From the NCBI RefSeq assembly GCF_004337445.1, contig NZ_SJZB01000027.1, positions 1-64,000 on the forward strand: DNA of 64,000 bases, read 5' to 3'. The position numbers and the translations under genes are program-made. This document shows, in pieces, positions 46,011 through 56,154 of the stretch. The DNA is from Parasulfuritortus cantonensis. Its GTDB lineage: Bacteria; Pseudomonadota; Gammaproteobacteria; Burkholderiales; Thiobacillaceae. Within the stretch, counting starts at the first letter, position 1, and each line of letters starts with the position of its first letter. The notes below the pieces were generated by a model. That model had not been told where the DNA came from. It made no database searches and worked only from the letters and a program-made list of their open reading frames with translations.

Positions 46011-47543
46011 ATGAACCTCCTCAAGGCCCTCGCCGCCGTCAGCTCCATGACCCTGCTGTCGCGCATACTCGGCTTCGTGCGCGATGCGGTCATCGCCCGC
46101 AGCTTCGGGGCCGGGGCGGCCACGGACGCCTTCTTCGTCGCCTTCAAGCTGCCCAACCTGCTGCGCCGGCTGTTCGCCGAGGGCGCCTTCTCGCAGGCCT
46201 TCGTGCCGGTGCTGGCCGAATACAAGAACCGGCGCGGCGAGGCCGCCACCCACGTCCTGGTCAACCGGGTCGCCACCCTGCTGTTCGTCATCCTCATGGC
46301 GGTCGCCGCCCTGGGCGTGATCGGCGCCCCGCTCATCGTCCTGGTCTCGGCACCCGGCTTCACCGCGACGCCGGACAAGTTCGAGCTCACCGTCACCCTG
46401 ACCCGGATCGTCTTCCCGTACATCGTCTTCATCTCCCTGGTGTCGCTGGCCGGCGGCGTCCTCAACACCTGGAGCCGCTTCCAGATACCGGCCTTCACGC
46501 CGGTCTTGCTCAACGTGGCCATGATCCTGGCCGCCGCGCTGGCGGCGCCCTGGTTCGACCCGCCGGTCCTGGCCCTGGGCTGGGGCGCCTTCCTGGGCGG
46601 CATCCTGCAGTTGTCCATCCAAGTCCCGGCCCTGCGCAGGCTGGGCATGGTGCCGGGTTGGGACTGGGCGCCGCGCGACGAGGGGGTGCGCCGGATCCTG
46701 AAGCTGATGGGGCCGGCCGCGCTGGGCGTCTCGGTGGCGCAGATCAGCCTGATCATCAACACCCTGTTCGCCTCCTTCCTGGACACCGGCAGCGTGTCCT
46801 GGCTGTATTACGCCGACCGCCTGATGGAATTCCCGACCGGCATGCTGGGCGTGGCCCTGGGCACCATCCTGCTGCCCTCCCTGGCCAAGCACCACGCCGA
46901 CAACGACGCGGGCGAGTATTCCAAGCTGCTCGACTGGGGGCTGCGCATGACCCTGCTGCTGGCCGCGCCGGCGGCGATCGCCCTGGGCATCCTGGCGGTG
47001 CCGCTGGTCGCCACCCTGTTCTACCACGGCGAGTTCTCCGGCCACGACGTCGAGATGACCCGCCAGGCCCTGGTCGCCTATTCGGTCGGCCTGCTCGGCC
47101 TGATCCTGGTCAAGGTCCTGGCGCCCGGCTTCTATGCCCGGCAGAACATCAAGACGCCGGTGAAGATCGCCGTCTTCACCCTGCTCGCGACCCAGACCAT
47201 GAACCTGGCCTTCGTCTGGCAGCTGCGCCACGCCGGTCTCGCCCTGGCGATCGGCCTGGGTGCCTGCCTGAACGCCGGCATCCTGTACCACCACCTGCGC
47301 AAGCAGGACATCTTCCGACCCCAGCCGGGCTGGCCGGCCTTCCTGGCCCGGCTCGCCGTCGCCCTCGCGGTCATGGCCGCCACCCTGTGGTTCGGCATGC
47401 TCGACGAAGCCCGCTGGCTCGCCTATCCCACGGTGACGCGGATCGGCCACCTGGCCCTCCTGGTACTCGCCGGAGCCACCAGCTACTTCGTCGCGCTCGG
47501 CCTGCTCGGCTTCCGTCCCAGCCAATTCCGACGCCGCGCCTGA
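46011..47543 (+). CDS. murJ: Lipid II flippase MurJ
   Basis: MurJ moves lipid II across the inner membrane for peptidoglycan synthesis. The 510-residue product has about 14 hydrophobic segments and the family landmarks: [56 protein letters not shown] at the N terminus, [32 protein letters not shown] in the middle, and [35 protein letters not shown]. The position next to rpsT is typical. The start ATG 46011 fits the family N terminus. Confidence 0.97.
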   Translation: MNLLKALAAVSSMTLLSRILGFVRDAVIARSFGAGAATDAFFVAFKLPNLLRRLFAEGAFSQAFVPVLAEYKNRRGEAATHVLVNRVATLLFVILMAVAALGVIGAPLIVLVSAPGFTATPDKFELTVTLTRIVFPYIVFISLVSLAGGVLNTWSRFQIPAFTPVLLNVAMILAAALAAPWFDPPVLALGWGAFLGGILQLSIQVPALRRLGMVPGWDWAPRDEGVRRILKLMGPAALGVSVAQISLIINTLFASFLDTGSVSWLYYADRLMEFPTGMLGVALGTILLPSLAKHHADNDAGEYSKLLDWGLRMTLLLAAPAAIALGILAVPLVATLFYHGEFSGHDVEMTRQALVAYSVGLLGLILVKVLAPGFYARQNIKTPVKIAVFTLLATQTMNLAFVWQLRHAGLALAIGLGACLNAGILYHHLRKQDIFRPQPGWPAFLARLAVALAVMAATLWFGMLDEARWLAYPTVTRIGHLALLVLAGATSYFVALGLLGFRPSQFRRRA

Positions 47544-47627
47544 TCCAACTGTACCGGTATCCCCGGTTCCCGTTTTCCCCTATGATCCGCCCGGATCGGT
47601 ATATCTACTCATTTCAAAATAAAAAAA

Positions 47628-47640
47628 GGGGGTAGCCCCC
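47628..47640 (+). promoter_or_regulatory. Hairpin covering the ribosome-binding site of the next gene
   Basis: GGGGG-TAG-CCCCC lies directly before ATG 47642, and its 5' arm is the only Shine-Dalgarno-like sequence (AAGGGGG). The stem could hide the ribosome site. On the minus strand the same dyad is followed by seven T, so it may instead be a minus-strand terminator, although no minus-strand gene ends there. Confidence 0.45.
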
Positions 47641-47641
47641 G

Positions 47642-50563
47642 ATGAGGTTGGTTTACAAGATTTGGCTCGGGATCGGCACGACCCTGCTGGCCGCGCTCGC
47701 GGTCATGGCGTGGCTGGGCTATCGCCATTCCCAGGACGACGTCGAGGCCAGCCTGCTCGACGAGGGCCGCACCCTGCAGGCCGTCCTGATGGCGGTCCGG
47801 CGCACCTACCAGGAGGCCTTCCTGGCCAGCGGTCTCCCCATCGACGAGCACACCCTGGCGCTGCTGCCGGCCCATGCCATGCCGCACATCGCCAAGGCCT
47901 TCGAGGCCTTCGACGACCGCGGCATCCGTTTCAACAACGTCAGCGACCGGCCGCGCAACCCGGCCAACCGCGCCGACGCCATGGAGATGACGGCGATCCG
48001 CTACTTCCGCGCCAACCCGACGGCCCGGGAACAACTGGTGACCTTCACCGACCCGAGCGGGGCGCGCTACTACCAGTACGCGGCGCCGATCTGGATCGAA
48101 CCCTATTGCCTGAAATGCCATGGCGATCCCAAGGACGCCCCGGCCAGCATCCGGGCCGCCTACCCGGAGGCCTGGGGTTACCGGGCCGGCGACCTGCGCG
48201 GCATCATCAGCGTCCGCCTGCCGGCCGCGACCACGGAGGCGCGCGTGCTGGGGCGTTGGCAACTCGAGCAGGCCACCCACCTCGGCGTCGTCCTGCTGGC
48301 CGTCCTGTTGAGCGGGGCCTTCGTCCATTTCCTGGTGGTCCGGCGCCTGCGCAACCTCAACCAGGCGGTCAAGAAGCTGGCCGCCGGCGACTACGCCTGC
48401 CGGGTCGAGGACCAGGGCGGCGACGAGGCCGCGGCCCTGGCCAGGGGCTTCAACGACATGGCCCGGACCCTCCAGAAGGACAACGACGACCTGCGCCTGG
48501 CGGCGAGCGTGTTCAGCCACACCCAGGACGGCATCCTGTTCACCGATGCCCATGGCGTCATCTTCGACGCCAACCCGGCGTTCACCCGCATCACCGGCTA
48601 CGAGCGTGAGGAGGCCCTGGGCCGGACGCCGGTGTTCCTGTCCTCCGGACGTCACGACCAGGACTTCTTCCGGGAGATCTGGCGCACGGTCGAGCACCAG
48701 GGCAATTGGTCGGGCGAGGTCTGGAACCGGCGCAAGGACGGCGACGTCTTCCCCGAGCGGCTGACCATCACCGCGGTCAGCGACGACGACGGCCGCCTGA
48801 TCCACTACGTCGGCGTCTTCAACGACATCAGCCAGATCAAGCAGCAGGAGGCCCAACTGGTCCACCTGGCCCAGCACGACGCCCTGACCGGGCTGCCCAA
48901 CCGGGTCCTGCTCGCCGACCGCATGCGCCAGGCCATCGGCCAGGCGCGCCGGAGCGGCCTGCTGCTGGCGGTGTGCTACCTGGACCTGGACGGCTTCAAG
49001 CCGGTCAACGACGAATACGGTCACGCACAGGGCGACCGCCTGCTGATCGAGATGGCCCGTCGGATGCGCTCGGTGGTGCGCGGCGGCGACACCGTGGCGC
49101 GCCTGGGCGGCGACGAATTCGCCTTTCTCCTCCAGGGCCTGAAGAACACCGAGGAGTGCGAGCAGTCGCTCAACCGCCTGCTCGGCGCCATCTCCCGCCC
49201 CATCCTGATCGCCGACAAGCCGGTCAGCCTGACCGCCAGCATCGGCGTCAGCCTGTATCCGAACGACGACGAAGACCCCGACACCCTGATCCGGCATGCC
49301 GACCAGGCCATGTATTCGGCCAAACAGGACGGCCGCAGCCGTTACCACTTCTATGACCTGGAAGGCGACCGCCGGGCGCGCAGCCACCGCGAGAGCCAGG
49401 AAGGCGTGCGCCAGGGCCTGGCCGGCGGCGAGTTCGTGCTCCACTACCAGCCCAAGGTCGACATGCTGACCGGCCAGGTCATCGGCGTCGAGGCCCTGGT
49501 CCGCTGGCAGCATCCGGAACGCGGCCTGCTCATGCCGGGCCAGTTCCTGCCCGCCATCGAAAACAGCGACCTGGACACCGCGCTGGGCGACTGGGTCCTC
49601 GACGAGGGCTTGCGCCAGGTCGACGCCTGGCGGCGCGACGGCCTGACCATGCCGGTCAGCGTGAACATCTCGGCCCACCATATCCAACGCCCCGATTTCG
49701 TCGACCGCCTGGCCGGCAAGCTGGCCGGCTATCCCGCCTTCCAGGCCGGCGACCTGATCCTGGAGATCGTCGAGACGGCCGCCCTGGCCGACCTCGGGCG
49801 CGTCTCCGCGATCATCGCCGAGTGCCGCCGGCTGGGCTGCCATTTCGCCCTGGACGACTTCGGCACCGGCTATTCCTCGCTGACCTACCTCAAGCGCCTG
49901 CCGGTCGAGTGGCTGAAGATCGACCGCGGCTTCGTGCGCGACATGCTGCACGACCCCGAGGACCTGGCCATCGTCGAGGGCGTCATCGCCCTGGCCGAGG
50001 CGTTCGGCCGCGGCGTCGTGGCGGAAGGCGTCGACAGCGTCGAGGTCGGCCTGCTGCTCATGCAGCTGGGCTGCCGCAACGCCCAGGGCTTCCGCATCGC
50101 CCGCGCCATGCCGGCCGCCGAGCTGCCCACCTGGCTGGTCCGCTGGCAGCCCCCCGAGACCTGGAGCGAGGACAGCTACCGGCACTGGAACAAGGAAAAC
50201 TTCGCCCTCCTCCTGGCCGAACACAACCACCGCGCCTGGATAGACAACCTGGCCAACCACCTCGAAGGTATCGACGGCCTGGAACTGCCGGTCGAGGTGA
50301 ATCCCAACGCCTGCGCGTTCGGGGCCTGGTACCGCGAGCACGGCCGCCAGCGCTACGGCCACCTCGCCGAATTCGCCGCCCTGGCCGAGCCGCACGAGCG
50401 GGTCCACGCCCTGGCCGTCGAACTGCTCGCCCAGCAACGCAACGGCGAGGGCGAACGGGCGCGGGCCCGGCTGGCCGAACTGTTCGCCCTGCGCGAGGAA
50501 CTGGTGGCCGGGCTGCGCGCGCTGCAGGCCCGCGTCCTCGGCCGCGAAACCGGCACCGCCTGA
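47642..50563 (+). CDS. Heme-sensor PAS-GGDEF-EAL-CZB cyclic-di-GMP protein
   Basis: This 973-residue membrane protein has, in order: a membrane span (about 8-25); a periplasmic Tll0287/DUF3365-like sensor with a c-type heme motif CLKCH at 156-160; a second span (about 217-235); HAMP (about 236-285); PAS (about 287-400); an intact GGDEF domain (ARLGGDEFAFLL, about 488); an intact EAL domain (GVEALVRW near 615); and a C-terminal CZB zinc-binding domain with WNKENFALLLAEHNHRAWID, CAFGAWY and a final H-xx-vH. It could make or break cyclic-di-GMP in response to redox/heme-bound ligand and zinc or hypochlorite signals. No partner gene is adjacent. Confidence 0.9.
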   Translation: MRLVYKIWLGIGTTLLAALAVMAWLGYRHSQDDVEASLLDEGRTLQAVLMAVRRTYQEAFLASGLPIDEHTLALLPAHAMPHIAKAFEAFDDRGIRFNNVSDRPRNPANRADAMEMTAIRYFRANPTAREQLVTFTDPSGARYYQYAAPIWIEPYCLKCHGDPKDAPASIRAAYPEAWGYRAGDLRGIISVRLPAATTEARVLGRWQLEQATHLGVVLLAVLLSGAFVHFLVVRRLRNLNQAVKKLAAGDYACRVEDQGGDEAAALARGFNDMARTLQKDNDDLRLAASVFSHTQDGILFTDAHGVIFDANPAFTRITGYEREEALGRTPVFLSSGRHDQDFFREIWRTVEHQGNWSGEVWNRRKDGDVFPERLTITAVSDDDGRLIHYVGVFNDISQIKQQEAQLVHLAQHDALTGLPNRVLLADRMRQAIGQARRSGLLLAVCYLDLDGFKPVNDEYGHAQGDRLLIEMARRMRSVVRGGDTVARLGGDEFAFLLQGLKNTEECEQSLNRLLGAISRPILIADKPVSLTASIGVSLYPNDDEDPDTLIRHADQAMYSAKQDGRSRYHFYDLEGDRRARSHRESQEGVRQGLAGGEFVLHYQPKVDMLTGQVIGVEALVRWQHPERGLLMPGQFLPAIENSDLDTALGDWVLDEGLRQVDAWRRDGLTMPVSVNISAHHIQRPDFVDRLAGKLAGYPAFQAGDLILEIVETAALADLGRVSAIIAECRRLGCHFALDDFGTGYSSLTYLKRLPVEWLKIDRGFVRDMLHDPEDLAIVEGVIALAEAFGRGVVAEGVDSVEVGLLLMQLGCRNAQGFRIARAMPAAELPTWLVRWQPPETWSEDSYRHWNKENFALLLAEHNHRAWIDNLANHLEGIDGLELPVEVNPNACAFGAWYREHGRQRYGHLAEFAALAEPHERVHALAVELLAQQRNGEGERARARLAELFALREELVAGLRALQARVLGRETGTA

Positions 50564-50592
50564 GCCGGCGGCCACCGCGCTGGAGCGGCGAA

Positions 50593-50622
50593 TGGACTCG
50601 GCCCCGGCCGGGCGGCTAAAAT
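50593..50622 (+). promoter_or_regulatory. Candidate promoter of the ribF-ispH cluster
   Basis: TAAAAT (50617-50622) lies 28 bp before ribF; TGGACT (50593-50598), 18 bp upstream, is a partial -35. Transcription would start near 50629. Confidence 0.45.
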
Positions 50623-50650
50623 TCAGCCCTTTCAAGCAGATATCCGCCCG

Positions 50651-51574
50651 ATGCTCATCACCCACGGCTGGCCCGCCGCCACCCGGCCCAACGCCGTCAC
50701 CATCGGCAACTTCGACGGCGTCCACCTCGGCCACCAGGCCATGCTGGCCCGCCTGACCGCGCGCGCGGCCGCCGCCGGGGGCTTGCCCACGGTGCTCACC
50801 TTCGAGCCGCATCCGCGCGAAATCTTCACGCCCCAGGACGCCCCCACCCGCCTGACCAGCCTGCGCGAGAAGCTGGAAATCCTCAAGCGTCTGGGCGTCG
50901 GCCATGTCCATGTCTGCCGGTTCAGCAAGGCGTTCGCCGCCCTCTCGCCGGAGGACTTCGTACAGCGCATCCTGGTCGAGGGCCTGAAGGCGCGCTACGT
51001 GCTGGTCGGCGACGACTTCCGTTTCGGCGCCCGACGGGCCGGCGACTTCGATAGCCTGATGGCCTACGGCGAGAAGTTCGGCTTCCAGGCCGAGGCCATG
51101 CATACCGTGGAGGCGGCCGGCCGGCGCGCCTCCTCGACCGCGGTGCGCGAAGCCCTGGCGGGCGGCGACATGGCCGGCGCGGCACAGATGCTCGGGCGCC
51201 CGTATTCGATCTCCGGGCGGGTCGTCGGCGGCGACCAACTGGGCCGCAAGATCGGCTTCCCGACCGCGAACATCCTGCTCAAGCACAACCGGCCGCCGGT
51301 CAAGGGCGTCTTCGCGGTCCGCGTCCAGGGCCTGTCGAGCCCGAACTGGCCCGGCGTGGCCAACCTGGGCACCCGGCCGTCGGTGCATCCGAACGGCAAC
51401 CCGACCCTGGAAGTGCACCTGTTCGACCTCGACCGCAACCTGTACGGTCGCCACCTGCGCGTGGAATTCCTGCACAAGCTGCGCGACGAGGTGAAATTCC
51501 CGAATTTCGAGGCCTTGGTGGCGCAGATCGGCAACGACGCCCGCCTGGCACGTGAACTCCTGAACGTGAATTGA
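50651..51574 (+). CDS. ribF: Riboflavin kinase/FAD synthetase RibF
   Basis: RibF makes FMN and FAD. The 307-residue bifunctional enzyme has an N-terminal nucleotidyltransferase domain ([51 protein letters not shown]) and a C-terminal riboflavin kinase domain ([54 protein letters not shown]). It is the first gene of the conserved ribF-ileS-lspA-fkpB-ispH cluster, one base from ileS. Confidence 0.97.
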   Translation: MLITHGWPAATRPNAVTIGNFDGVHLGHQAMLARLTARAAAAGGLPTVLTFEPHPREIFTPQDAPTRLTSLREKLEILKRLGVGHVHVCRFSKAFAALSPEDFVQRILVEGLKARYVLVGDDFRFGARRAGDFDSLMAYGEKFGFQAEAMHTVEAAGRRASSTAVREALAGGDMAGAAQMLGRPYSISGRVVGGDQLGRKIGFPTANILLKHNRPPVKGVFAVRVQGLSSPNWPGVANLGTRPSVHPNGNPTLEVHLFDLDRNLYGRHLRVEFLHKLRDEVKFPNFEALVAQIGNDARLARELLNVN

Positions 51575-51575
51575 C

Positions 51576-54332
51576 ATGGCTGACTACAAAGACACCCTGA
51601 ACCTGCCCGACACCCCCTTCCCCATGCGCGGCGACCTCGCCAAGCGGGAGCCGGGCTGGATCGCCCAATGGCGCGAGAGGAAGCTGTACGAGAAGATCCG
51701 GGCCCAGTCCAAGGGCCGGCCCCTGTTCGTGCTGCACGACGGCCCGCCCTATGCCAACGGCGACATCCACATCGGCCACGCGGTGAACAAGATCCTCAAG
51801 GACATCATCGTCAAGGCGGCCACGCTGGACGGTTTCGACGCCCCCTACGTGCCGGGCTGGGACTGCCACGGCCTGCCCATCGAGCTGGTGGTCGAGAAGG
51901 CCCACGGCAAGGACATCCCCGCCGCCCGCTTCCGCGAGCTGTGCCGCGAATACGCCGCCGGCCAGGTGGAGCGCCAGAAGGCCGACTTCATCCGCCTGGG
52001 CGTCCTGGGCGACTGGGACCACCCCTACCTGACCATGGATTTCCGCTTCGAGGCGGACATCATCCGCGAACTGGGCAAGATCCAGCGGAACGGCCACCTC
52101 TACCTGGGTGCCAAGCCGGTGCACTGGTGCGTCGACTGCGGCTCGGCCCTGGCCGAGGCCGAGGTCGAGTACGAGGACAAGGCCTCGCCGGCCATCGACG
52201 TCGCCTTCCCGGTCGCCGACTGCGCCGACCTGGCCCGCCGCGTCGGCCTGCCGGCCGACGGCGACTGCCCCGCCTACGCGGTGATCTGGACCACCACGCC
52301 CTGGACCCTGCCGGCCAACCGGGCGGTCGCGGTACATCCCGATTTCGTCTATGACCTGGTGCGCACGCCCAAGGGCATCCTGATCCTGGCCCGCGACCTC
52401 GCCGAGGCGGCGATCAAGCGCTACGGCTTCGAGGCGGTGGAAACCATCGCCCAGGTTCCGGGCGCCGCCCTCGAGGGCATGCAACTGCAACACCCGTTCT
52501 ACGACCGCCGGGTGCCAGTCATCCTGGCCGACTTCGTCAGCCTCGACGCCGGCGTCGGCCTGGTCCACATCGCCCCCGGCCACGGCCACGACGACTACGT
52601 CGCCGGCCTCAGGTACGGCCTGGAAGTCGCCAACCCGGTCGGCGGCGACGGCAAGTTCTACCCCGACACCCCCATCGTCGGCGGCCAGTCGATCTGGGCC
52701 GGCAACAAGACCGTGCTGCAGACGCTGACCGACAACGGCCACCTCCTGGCCCAGGAAACGATCAAGCACAGCTACCCGCACTGCTGGCGCCACAAGACGC
52801 CCATCATCTTCCGCGCCACCCGGCAGTGGTTCATCGGCATGGACAAGGAAAGCCTGCGCGCCAAGGCCATGCAGGCGGTCGAGGACACCGAGTTCTTCCC
52901 GTCCTGGGGCCGCGCCCGCCTTGAGGCGATGATGAAGACCCGGCCCGACTGGTGCGTCTCGCGCCAGCGCAACTGGGGCGTGCCGATCACCTTCTTCATG
53001 CACAAGCAGACCGGTGAGCTGCATCCGCGCTCGCAGGAGATCCTCGAAGAGGTCGCCAAGCGGGTCGAGAAGCGGGGCATCGAGGCCTGGTTCAGCCTGG
53101 AGCCAAGTGAATTATTGGGCGCCGACGCCGAGCACTACGAGAAGGCCGGCGACACCCTGGACGTCTGGTTCGACTCCGGCGTCACCCACGCCTGCCTGCT
53201 CAAGGAACGCGAAGGGCTCAAGCACCCGGCCGACCTCTACCTGGAAGGCTCCGACCAGCACCGCGGCTGGTTCCAGTCCTCGCTCCTGACCGGCTGCGCG
53301 ACCGACGGCCACGCCCCCTACGAGGCCCTGCTGACGCACGGCTTCGTGGTCGACGGCAAGGGCATGAAGATGTCCAAGTCGAAGGGCAACGTCATCGCCC
53401 CGCAGAAGGTGTCCGACACCCTGGGCGCGGAAATCCTGCGCCTGTGGGTCGCCAGCACCGACTACTCGGGCGAACTGACCATCTCGGACGAGATCCTCAA
53501 GCGCGTCGTCGAGGCCTACCGGCGCATCCGCAACACCCTGCGCTTCCTGCTCGCCAACACCGCCGACTTCCGCATCGAGGACAACGGCCTGGCGCCCGAG
53601 GCCTGGCTGGAGATCGACCGCTATGCGGTGGCGCTGACCCGGCGGATGCAGGAAGAAGTCCTGGCCGACTACCGGGTCTACAGCTTCCACACCGCGGTGC
53701 AGCGCCTGCACAACTTCTGCTCCGAGGACCTGGGCGCCTTCTACCTCGACATCCTGAAGGACCGCCTGTACACCGCCGGCGCCGACTCGCGCGCCCGGCG
53801 CTCGGCGCAGACCGCGCTGTGGCACATCCTGCACACCCTGACCCGGCTCCTGGCGCCGGTCCTGTCCTTCACCGCCGAGGAAATCTGGGCCCTGCAGTGC
53901 AGCGGCGACAGCGTCTTCCTGACGGTCTGGCACGAACTGCCGCAACAGGCCGGCGCGGACGACCTCCTGGCCCGCTGGGCCCGTCTGCGCGAGCTGCGCG
54001 GCCTGGCCACCAAGCGCATCGAGGAACTGCGCGCGGCCGGCCAGGTCGGTTCCTCCCTGCAGGCCGAGGTCACCTTCCTGGCCGACGGCGCCGACTATGA
54101 CCTCCTGGCCGGGCTGGGCGACGACCTGCGCTTCGTGGTCATCACCTCGGCCGCCAGGGTCGAGCGCAGCGCCGGCGAGACGCGCGTCGAGGTCGGCGCG
54201 CTCGGCCACGAGAAATGCGAGCGCTGCTGGCACGTGCGCGCCGACGTCGGTGCCGATCCGGCCCACCCGGGCCTGTGCGGCCGCTGCGTGAGCAACCTGT
54301 ACGGCGAGGGCGAGTCGCGTGACAAAGCCTAA
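51576..54332 (+). CDS. ileS: Isoleucyl-tRNA synthetase
   Basis: A 918-residue class I synthetase charging tRNA-Ile. Motifs: [10 protein letters not shown] (HIGH at 65-68), the CP1 editing domain with [23 protein letters not shown]-type [18 protein letters not shown] near 598, and a C-terminal zinc finger ([12 protein letters not shown]...LCGRCV). Length is typical of the bacterial IleS1 type. It overlaps the lspA start by 14 bp. The start ATG 51576 follows the ribF stop by one base, implying coupling. Confidence 0.98.
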   Translation: MADYKDTLNLPDTPFPMRGDLAKREPGWIAQWRERKLYEKIRAQSKGRPLFVLHDGPPYANGDIHIGHAVNKILKDIIVKAATLDGFDAPYVPGWDCHGLPIELVVEKAHGKDIPAARFRELCREYAAGQVERQKADFIRLGVLGDWDHPYLTMDFRFEADIIRELGKIQRNGHLYLGAKPVHWCVDCGSALAEAEVEYEDKASPAIDVAFPVADCADLARRVGLPADGDCPAYAVIWTTTPWTLPANRAVAVHPDFVYDLVRTPKGILILARDLAEAAIKRYGFEAVETIAQVPGAALEGMQLQHPFYDRRVPVILADFVSLDAGVGLVHIAPGHGHDDYVAGLRYGLEVANPVGGDGKFYPDTPIVGGQSIWAGNKTVLQTLTDNGHLLAQETIKHSYPHCWRHKTPIIFRATRQWFIGMDKESLRAKAMQAVEDTEFFPSWGRARLEAMMKTRPDWCVSRQRNWGVPITFFMHKQTGELHPRSQEILEEVAKRVEKRGIEAWFSLEPSELLGADAEHYEKAGDTLDVWFDSGVTHACLLKEREGLKHPADLYLEGSDQHRGWFQSSLLTGCATDGHAPYEALLTHGFVVDGKGMKMSKSKGNVIAPQKVSDTLGAEILRLWVASTDYSGELTISDEILKRVVEAYRRIRNTLRFLLANTADFRIEDNGLAPEAWLEIDRYAVALTRRMQEEVLADYRVYSFHTAVQRLHNFCSEDLGAFYLDILKDRLYTAGADSRARRSAQTALWHILHTLTRLLAPVLSFTAEEIWALQCSGDSVFLTVWHELPQQAGADDLLARWARLRELRGLATKRIEELRAAGQVGSSLQAEVTFLADGADYDLLAGLGDDLRFVVITSAARVERSAGETRVEVGALGHEKCERCWHVRADVGADPAHPGLCGRCVSNLYGEGESRDKA

Positions 54333-54795
54333 ATCCGGCCTCGCCTGGCTCTGGCTGGCTGCCCTGGTCCTAGCCCTCGACCAGGCCAGCAAGCTGGCGG
54401 TCGTCGCCACCCTCGCCCCCTACCAGGACGTCGTGCCGCTGACCGGCTTCTTCAACCTGGTCCACGTCCACAACACCGGCGCGGCGTTCTCGCTGTTCGC
54501 CGACCAGCCCGGCTGGCAGCGCTTCTTCTTCATCGCGCTGGCCCTGGTCGCCGCCGCCGTGATCGTCGACATCCTGCGCAAGGTGCGCGGCCGTGCCCGC
54601 TTCTGCATCGGCCTGGCCCTGATCCTGGGCGGCGCGGTCGGCAACGTGGTCGACCGCGTGCTCTACGGCCACGTCATCGACTTCCTCGACGTCTACGCCG
54701 GCGCCTGGCACTGGCCGGCCTTCAACGTCGCCGACTCCGGCATCACCGTGGGGGCCGTCCTGCTGGTCCTGGACGCCTTCCAGGGCAAGAAATGA
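54319..54795 (+). CDS. lspA: Lipoprotein signal peptidase LspA
   Basis: LspA cleaves signal peptides of prolipoproteins in the inner membrane. The 158-residue protein has four hydrophobic segments, and catalytic aspartates appear in [19 protein letters not shown] and [12 protein letters not shown]-terminal DQASKLAV and [14 protein letters not shown] are conserved. It starts with GTG inside ileS and ends overlapping fkpB by four bases. It would process the lipoproteins encoded at 30 and 43.6 kb. Confidence 0.97.
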   Translation: MTKPKSGLAWLWLAALVLALDQASKLAVVATLAPYQDVVPLTGFFNLVHVHNTGAAFSLFADQPGWQRFFFIALALVAAAVIVDILRKVRGRARFCIGLALILGGAVGNVVDRVLYGHVIDFLDVYAGAWHWPAFNVADSGITVGAVLLVLDAFQGKK

Positions 54796-55226
54796 CGGCG
54801 CGCGTACGGCCCGGCGACCGGGTCACCCTGCACTACCGCATCGCCAGCTACGGCCAGGAGATCGCCGACACCTTCCCGAACGCGCCGGAGAGCTTCTCGG
54901 TCGGCGCCGGCGACATCGACGCCCGCCTGGAGCAGAACCTGATCGGCTTGGCCGAAGGTGAGCGCCGGACCCTGGAACTGATGCCCTGGCAGGCCTTCGG
55001 CGAGCGCGACGAGGACCTGGTGCAGGACCTGCCCAGGCACGAGTTCCCGGCCGACGCCGAACTGGAGCCGGAGCGGCAGGTCGATTTCGAACTGCCCAAC
55101 GGCCAGGTCCTGACCGGGACCATCCTGGCGGTCGAGGACGCGGTCGTGCGCATCGATTTCAACCACCCCCTGGCCGGCCTGCCGATCGAATTCGACGTCC
55201 AGATACTTGCGATAGAACATGCCTGA
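54792..55226 (+). CDS. fkpB: FKBP-type peptidyl-prolyl isomerase (SlyD/FkpB-like)
   Basis: The 144-residue product is an FKBP with an inserted IF domain: [15 protein letters not shown] at the start, [29 protein letters not shown], the IF region [21 protein letters not shown] and the end [20 protein letters not shown]. It resembles SlpA/FkpB, which sits between lspA and ispH in E. coli. It overlaps both neighbours, so translation is coupled. A role in folding is likely; specific clients are unknown. Confidence 0.94.
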   Translation: MTARVRPGDRVTLHYRIASYGQEIADTFPNAPESFSVGAGDIDARLEQNLIGLAEGERRTLELMPWQAFGERDEDLVQDLPRHEFPADAELEPERQVDFELPNGQVLTGTILAVEDAVVRIDFNHPLAGLPIEFDVQILAIEHA

Positions 55227-56145
55227 CCACGTCCTGCTCGCCAACCCGCGCGGCTTCTGCGCCGGCGTCGACCGCGCCATCGCCATCGTCGAGGCCGCCC
55301 TGGCCCGCTTCGGCGCCCCCATCTACGTGCGCCACGAGGTGGTGCACAACAAGTTCGTGGTCGACAACCTGAAGGCCAAGGGCGCCGTCTTCATCGAGGA
55401 CCTGGCCGACGTCCCCGACGGCGCGACCCTGATCTTCAGCGCCCACGGCGTGCCGCAATCGGTGCGCGTGGCCGCCGAGGCCCGCGGCCTGAACGTCTTC
55501 GACGCCACCTGCCCGCTGGTCACCAAGGTGCACAAGGAGGTGGTCAAGCAGCGCAAGGAAGGCTACGAGATCGTCATGATCGGCCACAAGGGCCACCCGG
55601 AGGTCGAGGGCACCATGGGCCAGGCCGACGGCGGCATGTTCCTGGTCGAGACGCCGGCCGACGTCGCCGGCCTCGCCGTCGCCAATCCGGACAAGGTCGC
55701 CTACGTCACCCAGACCACCCTCTCGGTGGACGACGCCGCGCGCGTGGTCGAGGCCCTGCGAGCCCGTTTTCCGAACATCGTCGGACCGAAGAAGGACGAC
55801 ATCTGCTATGCCACCCAGAACCGCCAGGACGCGGTCAAGCAGTTGTCGGGACACTGCGACGTGGTGATCGTGGTCGGCTCGCCCAACAGTTCCAATTCCA
55901 ACCGCCTGCGCGAAGTGGCGGCCGGCCTCGGCCGCGCCGCCTACATGGTCGACAACGCCGACCAGCTCGACCCCGCCTGGCTGGTCGGCAAGTCCTGCGT
56001 CGGCGTCACCGCCGGCGCCTCGGCGCCCGAGGTGCTGGTGGACGGGGTCCTGGCCCGCCTGCGCGAGTTGGGCGCCCGGGACGTGCGCGTCCAGGCCGGC
56101 ATCGAGGAAAAGGTCAGCTTCGCCCTGCCCAAGGGCCTGGCCTAG
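55219..56145 (+). CDS. ispH: 4-hydroxy-3-methylbut-2-enyl diphosphate reductase IspH
   Basis: IspH performs the last step of the MEP pathway, making IPP and DMAPP with a [4Fe-4S] cluster. The 308-residue protein has cluster cysteines at 14 (GFCAGVDRA), 98 ([11 protein letters not shown]) and 196 ([11 protein letters not shown]), plus [13 protein letters not shown] and [15 protein letters not shown]. Its electrons and substrates connect with dxs and ispA at 20-23 kb. It ends ten bases before the convergent regulator gene. Confidence 0.98.
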   Translation: MPDHVLLANPRGFCAGVDRAIAIVEAALARFGAPIYVRHEVVHNKFVVDNLKAKGAVFIEDLADVPDGATLIFSAHGVPQSVRVAAEARGLNVFDATCPLVTKVHKEVVKQRKEGYEIVMIGHKGHPEVEGTMGQADGGMFLVETPADVAGLAVANPDKVAYVTQTTLSVDDAARVVEALRARFPNIVGPKKDDICYATQNRQDAVKQLSGHCDVVIVVGSPNSSNSNRLREVAAGLGRAAYMVDNADQLDPAWLVGKSCVGVTAGASAPEVLVDGVLARLRELGARDVRVQAGIEEKVSFALPKGLA

Positions 56146-56154
56146 GCCAGGCCG

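Noticed and set aside
47609-51577. A 1322-codon open frame antisense to the GGDEF-EAL and ribF genes
   Set aside because: It is a shadow frame without family motifs; the plus strand encodes recognised domains across the same bases.
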